This document shows, piece after piece, positions 25,336-31,916 of a stretch of DNA of 54,034 bases. The notes below the pieces were generated by a model, which was not told where the DNA came from, made no database searches, and saw only the letters and a list, made by a program, of their open reading frames with translations. Numbering within the stretch: the first letter of the stretch is position 1; every line of letters begins with the position of its first letter. The position numbers were made by a program, and so were the translations under genes. The stretch comes from an uncultured Veillonella sp. (GTDB lineage Bacteria > Bacillota > Negativicutes > Veillonellales > Veillonellaceae), in contig NZ_CAKQFJ010000015.1 in the NCBI RefSeq assembly GCF_934230905.1, forward strand, positions 1 through 54,034. The letters run 5' to 3'.

Positions 25336-26347
25336 ATTTTACGGCTCCTTCAATTTCCATTGTTTCTCGAATATGTTCAATAATTTTACGTTCCACTAAA
25401 TCAGCTGCAATAGTAATAGCAGTCTTTATTTCTTTAGCTTTTGAACTACCATGAGCAATCATAAATACTCCATTTACACCAAGTAATGGAGCACCACCAT
25501 TTTCGGTATGATCAACTTTCTTAGCCATTGGCTTCAATGCTGGCTTTATAAGTAAAGCACCAATTTTAGCTAAAAGGCCGCCATTCATAATGCTATCCTT
25601 TATAAGTTGTGTTAATCCAGTTACCAAGCCTTCTGCAAACTTAAGAATAACATTGCCTACAAAGCCATCACAAACAACAACATCTACGGCCCCTTTAGGA
25701 ATATCTCGACCTTCTACATTTCCCTTAAAATTAATAGTTTTCATCTTTTCTAAAATAGGATATGTAGCAAGCACAACTTCATTTCCCTTAGTCGCTTCTT
25801 CACCAATATTAAGAAGTCCTACGGTAGGATTCTCTTTACCGAGTAAAAGCTTTGCATATTCAGATCCCATCAAAGCACCTTGTACAAGATGTTTTGGCTT
25901 GCTATTAGAATTCGCACCAGAATCCAACATAACGGTAATACCATTTACAGTTGGCATTGGCGTAGCAATAACGGGTCTATCAATACCTTTAATACGTCCT
26001 AATCCGAACAATGCTGCTGCAACAGCCGCCCCTGTACTACCAGGTGCAATAACTGCTTCACACTCTTTACTTCTAACTAAAGATGTAGCTACAACAACGG
26101 AAGCATCCTTCTTCTTACGTAATGCTTGACCAGGATGTTCGTCCATTCCGATTACTTCACTCGCATGATACACAGATATGCGAGGATTATTCGTTTCATT
26201 ATTGTCTTCTAAAATTTTGAATATTTGAGTTTTATCGCCTACGAGAACAACATCTATATGCTTGGTTTCTCGCACTGCTTCCAAGGCGCCTAAGACGATT
26301 TCCAAGGGAGCAAAGTCACCACCCATGGCGTCAATTGCAATTTTCAT
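25319..26347 (-). CDS. plsX: Phosphate acyltransferase PlsX
   Basis: Converts acyl-ACP to acyl-phosphate for phospholipid synthesis; 342 aa. Typical N terminus MKIAIDAMGGDFAP, central MLDSGANSNSKP, GLLNIGEEATKGNE and C-terminal GGAPLLGVNGVFMIAHGSS. It starts 3 bases after the fapR stop, with a weak Shine-Dalgarno (GGGTG), so translation may depend on fapR. The fapR-plsX pair is conserved in Firmicutes. Confidence 0.97.
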   Translation of the reverse strand: MKIAIDAMGGDFAPLEIVLGALEAVRETKHIDVVLVGDKTQIFKILEDNNETNNPRISVYHASEVIGMDEHPGQALRKKKDASVVVATSLVRSKECEAVIAPGSTGAAVAAALFGLGRIKGIDRPVIATPMPTVNGITVMLDSGANSNSKPKHLVQGALMGSEYAKLLLGKENPTVGLLNIGEEATKGNEVVLATYPILEKMKTINFKGNVEGRDIPKGAVDVVVCDGFVGNVILKFAEGLVTGLTQLIKDSIMNGGLLAKIGALLIKPALKPMAKKVDHTENGGAPLLGVNGVFMIAHGSSKAKEIKTAITIAADLVERKIIEHIRETMEIEGAVKYEYDE

Positions 26348-26350
26348 ATA

Positions 26351-26914
26351 CTACACCCGATTCTCCACAGACTCCATGATAAATTTAGCTCTAAATACTT
26401 CTTTTATTTTATCTCTAATTATAACCCAAATAAAGTATTTATCTCCACGACGACGAACAATTTCTGCTTTCGCCACCAAATTAGTACCAGACTCTACTGG
26501 ATTTTTATATTTAATATTCCCTATCTCCGCAGAGCAAACTGTTGTACCCATTACAAGCTTCGCTAAGGAATTTGCTTGAGCATACAAATACTGTGGATCA
26601 ATATAACCAAACCGATCTTCCATATCTGGCGTTGTATGTAACATAGACAAAGCCTGTTTCCCTTCCGTTACATCTATAAGTTCACCTACAATTTCATGTT
26701 GTATTGGTTCCGGCTGTTCATCCTGCGCATGTTCTGTAGCCATAGCTTTAATTCGTTCACGCAATTCAGGAATTCCCAACTCTAATCGATCAAGTCGAAT
26801 TGTAGGTACACTGACACCAAAATGGGATGCCAACTCTTCATCAGTAAGAAAAGGCGTAATATTCAGTTTTTCAGTTAACTGTTTTTGTCTTTCTTGCTTC
26901 TTCAACCTACTCAT
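26351..26914 (-). CDS. fapR: Fatty acid and phospholipid biosynthesis regulator FapR
   Basis: Malonyl-CoA-responsive repressor of lipid genes, 187 aa. An N-terminal DeoR-like helix-turn-helix (LTDEELASHFGVSVPTIRLDR, shown here in part at about 23-43) is followed by a hot-dog effector domain (about 75-185; ANSLAKLVMGTTVCSAEIGNIKY). It is first in the long lipid operon and has a matching operator between its promoter and start codon, so autoregulation is expected. AAAAGGTGG lies upstream of the ATG. Confidence 0.95.
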   Translation of the reverse strand: MSRLKKQERQKQLTEKLNITPFLTDEELASHFGVSVPTIRLDRLELGIPELRERIKAMATEHAQDEQPEPIQHEIVGELIDVTEGKQALSMLHTTPDMEDRFGYIDPQYLYAQANSLAKLVMGTTVCSAEIGNIKYKNPVESGTNLVAKAEIVRRRGDKYFIWVIIRDKIKEVFRAKFIMESVENRV

Positions 26915-26925
26915 GGGACCACCTT

Positions 26926-26942
26926 TTATGACCTAGTATTAA
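26926..26942. promoter_or_regulatory. FapR operator
   Basis: TTATGACCTAGTATTAA matches the Bacillus FapR consensus TTAGTACCTAGTACTAA at 14 of 17 positions, with the central ACCTAGTA intact. It lies just downstream of the predicted transcription start and 11 bases before fapR, where bound FapR would block the whole operon. Confidence 0.75.
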
Positions 26943-26954
26943 TATTACATCTCA

Positions 26955-26983
26955 AGTATATAAAATAATCCCCGTATTGGCAA
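26955..26983 (-). promoter_or_regulatory. Promoter of the fapR lipid operon
   Basis: The minus strand reads TTGCCA, exactly 17 bases, TATACT. The predicted start falls near 26948, just ahead of the FapR operator. Confidence 0.75.
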
Positions 26984-27102
26984 GGTTTTTCATATATATA
27001 GTGCTATATTTTACGATAATATACTAAATATTGTTTTTATTTTAAAATTTGTTAATTCTTATATTAAACATCAAGTCATTGCATTAGCTTATTTTACATA
27101 GT

Positions 27103-27132
27103 AAAAAACACCTACACATAGTGTAGGTGTTT
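27103..27132 (-). terminator. Terminator after rpmF
   Basis: A perfect 12-bp stem (27106-27117 with 27121-27132, loop ATA) is followed on the minus strand by a run of six T residues (overlapping the stem base). It isolates yceD-rpmF from the fapR operon. Confidence 0.9.
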
Positions 27133-27143
27133 CACACGCTCAA

Positions 27144-27320
27144 TTAGGCTTTTGCAACTACTTGTTCACCTTTATAGTGACCACATGTAGGGCAAACACG
27201 ATGAGGCATCATAGGTTCGTGGCATTGTGGACATGCTACATAACCAGGAGCTTCTAATTTCCAATTCGCACGACGACGATCGCGACGACATTTGGATAAT
27301 CTACGCTTAGGTACTGCCAT
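27144..27320 (-). CDS. rpmF: 50S ribosomal protein L32
   Basis: A 58-aa basic ribosomal protein starting MAVPKRRLSKCRRDRRRANW. The zinc ribbon is CPQC at about 34-37 and CPTC at about 47-50, so this is the Cys-containing, zinc-binding form. ATG at 27320 has GGAGG 7 bases upstream; longer in-frame readings run back into yceD in another frame and are spurious. It follows the yceD-like gene by 25 bases, a common pairing. Confidence 0.97.
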   Translation of the reverse strand: MAVPKRRLSKCRRDRRRANWKLEAPGYVACPQCHEPMMPHRVCPTCGHYKGEQVVAKA

Positions 27321-27345
27321 TATCTGCACCTCCTTAGTACAATCA

Positions 27346-27861
27346 TTAGGATAATCTATCATCTTTCTCATCAAGCAAAGCACGTAACTCTGCAAATCGA
27401 GGATCCACCACAAAGGATTCACAAGAACACGGTGAAACATTCAAATTTGCTCCGCAATGAACGCACAATCCTTTGCAATCATCCTGACATAACACTTGAG
27501 AGGGCTCATTGATGATTAATGTATCCCGAATCAGTTCGGTCAAGTCAATTTCCTCTCCATCGAAAGGAATCACATCTTCATCGGTATCACGAGAATCACT
27601 AAAGATTTCCTCAAAGGAATCATTACGCTCATATTCTGTAGTTGTAAGACAACGCGAACAATCGTAATCACCTTTAGATTGAATCGAACCTTGAACAATG
27701 TAGTTTTGACCATCAAACCAAAACTCACCACTAATAGTTATATCATGACGGCTCCAAGGAAAAGCAACTACGTCACTACCAAGTTCTTCACTCGGCATCG
27801 TATAGCTATAAGGAAATTTCTTTCCTATATGTTCTTTTGCTTGCTCTACTTGCAGTTTCAT
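27346..27861 (-). CDS. YceD/DUF177 family protein (23S rRNA accumulation)
   Basis: A 171-aa acidic soluble protein of the DUF177 family. Its metal-type cysteines are in DYDCSRCLTT, VLCQDDCKGLCVHCG and SPCSC. Escherichia coli YceD and plant DUF177 proteins are needed for normal 23S rRNA levels; the same role is inferred. It is cotranscribed with rpmF, as in many bacteria, from a perfect consensus promoter 22 bases upstream. Confidence 0.88.
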   Translation of the reverse strand: MKLQVEQAKEHIGKKFPYSYTMPSEELGSDVVAFPWSRHDITISGEFWFDGQNYIVQGSIQSKGDYDCSRCLTTTEYERNDSFEEIFSDSRDTDEDVIPFDGEEIDLTELIRDTLIINEPSQVLCQDDCKGLCVHCGANLNVSPCSCESFVVDPRFAELRALLDEKDDRLS

Positions 27862-27882
27862 AATCTTACCTCGACTTATAAT

Positions 27883-27911
27883 ATTATAAACATGAGAGTG
27901 TGCTTTGTCAA
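27883..27911 (-). promoter_or_regulatory. Perfect consensus promoter of yceD-rpmF
   Basis: The minus strand reads TTGACA, 17 bases, TATAAT: full consensus in both boxes and spacing, as expected for a ribosomal protein gene. The preceding rubredoxin terminator ends two bases before the -35 box. Confidence 0.85.
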
Positions 27912-27913
27912 AT

Positions 27914-27951
27914 AAAAAAGGCTATCTCAATAATGCTTAAGATAGCCTTTT
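27914..27951 (-). terminator. Terminator after the rubredoxin gene
   Basis: Perfect 12-bp stem (27916-27927 with 27940-27951), followed on the minus strand by six T residues. It starts 11 bases after the rubredoxin stop. Confidence 0.88.
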
Positions 27952-27962
27952 GAATGTATCAA

Positions 27963-28097
27963 TTACATTTTTTCGAATTGATCTTTACCAACACCACAGA
28001 TTGGGCAAACATAATCAGCTGGTTGATCTTCAAATTTAACGCCTTCTACAGCTTCATCATAAACCCAACCGCATACTACGCATACGTATTTTTCCAT
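27963..28097 (-). CDS. Rubredoxin
   Basis: A 44-aa electron carrier. Two Cys pairs that hold one iron are present: CVVC at residues 6-9 and CPIC at 31-34, each followed by Gly as in the rubredoxin knuckles. Aromatic residues Tyr4, Trp11 and Tyr13 surround the site. It is slightly shorter than the usual 50-54 aa. ATG at 28097 has AAGGAGG about 8 bases upstream. It is monocistronic, with its own promoter and terminator. In anaerobes, rubredoxins donate electrons to oxygen- and peroxide-detoxifying enzymes; the partner is not encoded nearby. Confidence 0.93.
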   Translation of the reverse strand: MEKYVCVVCGWVYDEAVEGVKFEDQPADYVCPICGVGKDQFEKM

Positions 28098-28166
28098 GTC
28101 TATTTCCTCCTTCACTTGAGATTATATTAGTGTGTTCATATCATTAAGATACTTTATCTGTAATAT

Positions 28167-28195
28167 AGTATAGCAAAGGCATCGAAACTTTTCAA
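28167..28195 (-). promoter_or_regulatory. Promoter of the rubredoxin gene
   Basis: The minus strand has TTGAAA, 17 bases, TATACT, about 70 bases upstream of the start. Confidence 0.7.
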
Positions 28196-28402
28196 TACTC
28201 ATTTTCCATTTTTTTATAAATTTTTCAATATATTATTACCCCCATTATGATTACGTTTATAAGTAATTATTTTAATGAAATATATTATCAATTAAATTTT
28301 TATGTTATACTATTATCTAGATGGAATGGTGATATCTATAATTAGTTCACCATAATATAGATTTTAATCTATCTTTTATATAACTATATTATAGGAGGTT
28401 CC
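28196..28402 (+). promoter_or_regulatory. Upstream region of the third fabK-like gene, with two small palindromes
   Basis: This AT-rich region holds a TATACT (near 28306) that may be a -10 box but lacks a good -35. Downstream are two inverted repeats: GGTGA/TCACC at 28329-28351 and TAGATT/AATCTA at 28358-28371. They may be operator or leader structures. I found no good FapR box. AGGAGG precedes the gene. Confidence 0.35.
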
Positions 28403-29356
28403 ATGAGAACAAAATTAACTGAACTATTAAATATTGAATATCCTATTATTCAAGGTGCTATGGCCTGGGTATCTGAAGCAACACTTGTTGCTGCAGTTGC
28501 TAATGCTGGTGCTACAGGTGTAATCGCCTTAGGCGGACGCGATGCAGAATGGACTCGCAACGAGATTCGTGCATGTAAACAGTTAACAGATAAACCTTTT
28601 GGTGTTAATTTAATGCTTATGGCACCCAACAAGGATGAATTAGTAGATGTTATTATCGATGAAAAACCTGCATTTGTTACACTTGGCGCCGGTAATCCTA
28701 CACCATATATAAAACCGTTCCAAGAAGCAGGCATCAAAGTTATCCCAGTTGTGCCTTCCTTAAAATTGGCAAAACGGATCGAAGATGCAGGTGCTGATGC
28801 TATTGTGGTAGAAGGTATGGAAGCTGGTGGTCACATTGGTTCTCAAACAACCATGTCCTTAATGGAAAATATTTTGCCTGAAATCAATATTCCTGTTATT
28901 GTAGCAGGTTCTATTGTTGATGGCCGTGGCTTGGCTGCTGCATTGCTTATGGGTGCTGAAGGTGTTCAAATGGGATCTCGTTTCTTACTTGCAGAAGAAT
29001 GTAAAGCTCATCAGAATATGAAAGAAGCTATTATTAAAGCAACTGATACTGATTCTGTTGTAACAGGTCTTCTCTCTGGTCACGGTGGTGTGCGTAGCTT
29101 ACGTAGTGACTTTACAGATCGTTATATTGCAGCTGAAGCTGATGGTGTTACAACAAAAGAAGAACGCAGCAAAATGTCCCAAGGCACTAATAAATTAGCT
29201 GCTATTGATGGTGATGTGGTCAATGGTGCTGTACAAGTAGGACAAGCTCTTAATAGACTTAACCAAATTGAGCCAGCCCAAACAATCGTACATTCTGTTA
29301 TTAACGAAGCTATTATGGCTATTCGTAAAGCCCAACGTTTAATTGAAGTAATTTAA
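28403..29356 (+). CDS. FabK/nitronate monooxygenase-like flavoprotein (third paralogue)
   Basis: A 317-aa FMN-dependent TIM-barrel protein close to the fabK at 23380. It has YPIIQGAMAWVSEATLVAAV, PFGVNLMLMAP, EGMEAGGHIG with the active-site-type His, VDGRGLAAAL and VQMGSRFLL. It lacks the Cys cluster of the 20364 paralogue. Being outside the FapR operon and paired with a gamma carbonic anhydrase-like gene, it may be an alternative enoyl-ACP reductase or a detoxifying nitronate/propionate-3-nitronate oxidase. The sequence alone cannot decide. Confidence 0.85.
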   Translation: MRTKLTELLNIEYPIIQGAMAWVSEATLVAAVANAGATGVIALGGRDAEWTRNEIRACKQLTDKPFGVNLMLMAPNKDELVDVIIDEKPAFVTLGAGNPTPYIKPFQEAGIKVIPVVPSLKLAKRIEDAGADAIVVEGMEAGGHIGSQTTMSLMENILPEINIPVIVAGSIVDGRGLAAALLMGAEGVQMGSRFLLAEECKAHQNMKEAIIKATDTDSVVTGLLSGHGGVRSLRSDFTDRYIAAEADGVTTKEERSKMSQGTNKLAAIDGDVVNGAVQVGQALNRLNQIEPAQTIVHSVINEAIMAIRKAQRLIEVI

Positions 29357-29368
29357 TAGGAGGGTCTT

Positions 29369-29917
29369 ATGTTACCTTATCATGGAAAATATCCAAAATT
29401 AGATCCAAAATCTTGTGTCATGCCTGGTGCCGAACTAGCCGGTGATGTAGAGCTAAAAGAGTTTGCCTCCATCTGGCAAAATTGCGCACTTCGTGGCGAT
29501 GTTAACAAAATCGTTGTAGGCCGTTATTCCAACGTACAAGACAATTCTGTACTACACGTTGATGATGATGAGGCTTGCATACTTGGTGACTATGTAACTA
29601 TCGGACATGGCGCTATCGTACACGCTTCTACTATCGAAGATAATGTACTCGTAGGCATGGGTGCTATCGTACTTAGTGGTTGTCATATTGGCACTGGTTC
29701 TATCATTGCAGCCGGTGCCGTAGTAAAAGAAAATACTACAATTCCACCCTATTCTTTAGTTGTTGGTATCCCTGCTCATATTGTACGTACCGACGAATCT
29801 CAAGTTGAACGAATCCATAATCAAGCATTGAAATATAAACATTTGTGGACCGTTGAATATGGTATGTTACCAGATTGTGGTGGAGAAGAATACGATAAAA
29901 ACGCTAAAATTGTATAA
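29369..29917 (+). CDS. Gamma-class carbonic anhydrase family protein
   Basis: A 182-aa left-handed beta-helix protein built of hexapeptide repeats (GDVELKEFASIWQNCALRGDV, abbreviated here). Metal ligands of the gamma class appear as His in NSVLHVD and the two in TIGHGAIVHA. It resembles the YrdA/PaaY group, whose members are often weak or inactive as carbonic anhydrases and bind zinc or iron. It starts 12 bases after the FabK-like gene with GGAGGG upstream, so the two form an operon. It ends at a shared terminator. Confidence 0.88.
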   Translation: MLPYHGKYPKLDPKSCVMPGAELAGDVELKEFASIWQNCALRGDVNKIVVGRYSNVQDNSVLHVDDDEACILGDYVTIGHGAIVHASTIEDNVLVGMGAIVLSGCHIGTGSIIAAGAVVKENTTIPPYSLVVGIPAHIVRTDESQVERIHNQALKYKHLWTVEYGMLPDCGGEEYDKNAKIV

Positions 29918-29961
29918 CCATAATATATAAAATTAGGACTTCTAAAGAAACCTTAATACAC

Positions 29962-30007
29962 AAAATAGCGACTAGTTGATTATTAAATATCAACTAGTCG
30001 CTATTTT
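29962..30007. terminator. Bidirectional terminator between gamma-CA and ClC genes
   Basis: A perfect 19-bp stem (29962-29980 with 29989-30007) with an 8-base loop begins in AAAA and ends in TTTT, serving two convergent transcripts. Confidence 0.9.
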
Positions 30008-30044
30008 CTTTATCATCAAAACATGTTCTAATACAGTATTTAGT

Positions 30045-31280
30045 TTATTGTATTTGGAATCTAGCTTTAACAATCTGTTGTGTTATTAATGCAGACCCCA
30101 TAGCCAAGGCCATCGGAAAATACATTTCTACGGAAAACCGTGAAAGCTCTAACATAAATACGCAGGATGTAAGAGGCATCTTTTGTGCTAGACCTAGGAA
30201 TATGACGGCCCCTATAAATGCAGCAAAACCTAAATGAACAGGGCTAACCATAATGCTCCATAAGGCTGCAAAGGCTAATGCCAATGTACTCCCCAGCATC
30301 ATGGATGGCGTAATGCGACCACCATAAGCACCAGCCATCAAAGCAAGTAATACAGCAATCCATTTAGTGCCTAATAGGCCTAGTGCATAATCCCACCCTA
30401 CCAAATCCGTAAAGGTCAACTGATTCCCAGCCTTGCCATTACCAAGAATTTCTGGGAAATACATAGCCATACCACCAATAATAAAAAATGACAAAAGAGC
30501 GACTATAATCATTTTAGGACTTTTTCTATCAAATTTAGGTAATAAGGATTGCGTTTTATCAAACAATAAAACGCCTATAGCAATAACAGCGCCAAGTACA
30601 ATGGCAAATTCTTGATAACTACCATATAACGGTGGTTGTGGCATTGTATACTGAACAAGATCCCCGATTCCTGCATGCCGTACAACTAGTGTGGCTAGTC
30701 CACATGATAAAAGAGCTGCACTCATGGAACGCACATTCCATGTAATGAGCAATGTTTCTAACGTAAAAATTGCTGCTGACAAAGGAGAATTATATACAGC
30801 GGCTAAACCTGCACCAGCGGCACATGCAATAATTAAGGACTTATCTTCTGGACGCATATCAACATAACGCAATAGCCCAGTCATAATACCAGCACTAGCT
30901 TCACGCGGTGCCACTTCTCGGCCTAAAGGAGAACCCATGCCAACAGTTATGATTTGTAATGTGGCATGAATAAACGTCGTCAATGGAGGCATTTCTTTCG
31001 TAGAATCTTGAACCACCTTTTTAATATCAATAAGCGGCTCTCCATATCGATGAATAAGAACCCAACCTATACCACCAACTAGACCACAGGCCAGCAAAGC
31101 TAACAATCGATGTTCAGGCGATACACGGGCTACGGCTTGGCCAAATGATAAACCCTCTGATGTAGAATAAGCATATATAAAATGCTGGATATAATGTAAC
31201 AAATAGGTATAAAAAGAACCGATTAAGCCCGCCACCAGGCCAACGATTATAACTAAACCAAGTAAACGTTTATCTAACAT
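30045..31280 (-). CDS. ClC family chloride channel/transporter
   Basis: A 411-aa polytopic membrane protein of the ClC family. The filter segment reads GMGSPLGREVAPREAS, in which GRE matches the gating-glutamate motif of ClC exchangers, although the usual GREGP is interrupted (GREVAP). Near the C-terminal half are GNGKAGNQL and GGRITPSMMLGSTLA, corresponding to the GGxFxP-like region. It lacks a cytoplasmic CBS domain. It lies 10 bases after nrdG and has a poor ribosome binding site, so it is probably cotranscribed. Whether it carries chloride, fluoride or another anion cannot be decided. Confidence 0.85.
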   Translation of the reverse strand: MLDKRLLGLVIIVGLVAGLIGSFYTYLLHYIQHFIYAYSTSEGLSFGQAVARVSPEHRLLALLACGLVGGIGWVLIHRYGEPLIDIKKVVQDSTKEMPPLTTFIHATLQIITVGMGSPLGREVAPREASAGIMTGLLRYVDMRPEDKSLIIACAAGAGLAAVYNSPLSAAIFTLETLLITWNVRSMSAALLSCGLATLVVRHAGIGDLVQYTMPQPPLYGSYQEFAIVLGAVIAIGVLLFDKTQSLLPKFDRKSPKMIIVALLSFFIIGGMAMYFPEILGNGKAGNQLTFTDLVGWDYALGLLGTKWIAVLLALMAGAYGGRITPSMMLGSTLALAFAALWSIMVSPVHLGFAAFIGAVIFLGLAQKMPLTSCVFMLELSRFSVEMYFPMALAMGSALITQQIVKARFQIQ

Positions 31281-31290
31281 ACTTTCTATA

Positions 31291-31788
31291 TCACTCCATA
31301 GCCAGTACTACTTCCCCCTGTTTCAACGAAGATTGTACATCAATAATTCGTTGATTAGAGGATCCTCTAAATCGTAAGGATGGATCTTTTAGCTCATCTA
31401 CAAATCGACCATCAACTAGAATATCGATTTGTTCCACTAAGCTTCGACGAGATAGATCAGATATAATATCATCCCACACATAGCCAGAGTAAGCCCAAAT
31501 AGATTTTTCAGGCGCTGCTTCACGCACAGCTTTTACTATAGCCAGCATACCATCAATATTTTGAAATGGTTCACCACCTAGCAAGGTAAGGCCTGCACAA
31601 TTAGGATTTTTCACATAAGACACTACCAACTGTGTTTCTTTATCAGTCCACTCTTGACCAGCATTAAAATCCTGATACTCCTCATTAAAACAATTATAAC
31701 AGCAATGGGTACAACCAGTTACAAATATAGATGTGCGTATACCTTCCCCATTGGCGATATCATATTGTCGAATCTGTCCATATCTCAT
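31291..31788 (-). CDS. nrdG: Anaerobic ribonucleotide reductase-activating protein
   Basis: Radical SAM activase that installs the glycyl radical on NrdD; 165 aa. The iron-sulfur motif C-x3-C-x2-C is CTHCCYNC near residue 26, and the SAM-binding TLLGGEPF follows. ATG at 31788 is preferred because GGGGG sits 6 bases upstream; an ATG at 31800 would overlap that site. It is 129 bases after nrdD, with a terminator in between that should reduce nrdG relative to nrdD. Confidence 0.95.
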   Translation of the reverse strand: MRYGQIRQYDIANGEGIRTSIFVTGCTHCCYNCFNEEYQDFNAGQEWTDKETQLVVSYVKNPNCAGLTLLGGEPFQNIDGMLAIVKAVREAAPEKSIWAYSGYVWDDIISDLSRRSLVEQIDILVDGRFVDELKDPSLRFRGSSNQRIIDVQSSLKQGEVVLAME

Positions 31789-31867
31789 AAGAACCCCCAT
31801 ATTTGACTCTGATTAACTTTAACCTGTTCAAACATATAGATATATTTCTATTTATTATGTATATAGT

Positions 31868-31894
31868 AAAAGCTGTGCCATAGGCACAGCTTTT
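31868..31894. terminator. Terminator between nrdD and nrdG
   Basis: A perfect 12-bp stem (AAAAGCTGTGCC with its complement, loop ATA) flanked by A and T runs. It lies 23 bases after the nrdD stop. Some read-through or a separate promoter must supply nrdG. Confidence 0.82.
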
Positions 31895-31916
31895 AACATG
31901 TTTACAATTAATAAAA

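Noticed and set aside
25590..26129. A 179-codon plus-strand frame opposite plsX
   Set aside because: It lies fully antisense to plsX, is rich in Ser/Thr/Pro as expected of an antisense reading, and has no start signals.
27321..27440. N-terminal extension of L32 by 40 residues
   Set aside because: The extension overlaps yceD in another frame; the internal ATG has a perfect ribosome binding site and the family N terminus MAVPKRR.
28196..28402. FapR operator upstream of the third fabK-like gene
   Set aside because: The palindromes there do not match the ACCTAGTA core seen at the real operator near fapR.
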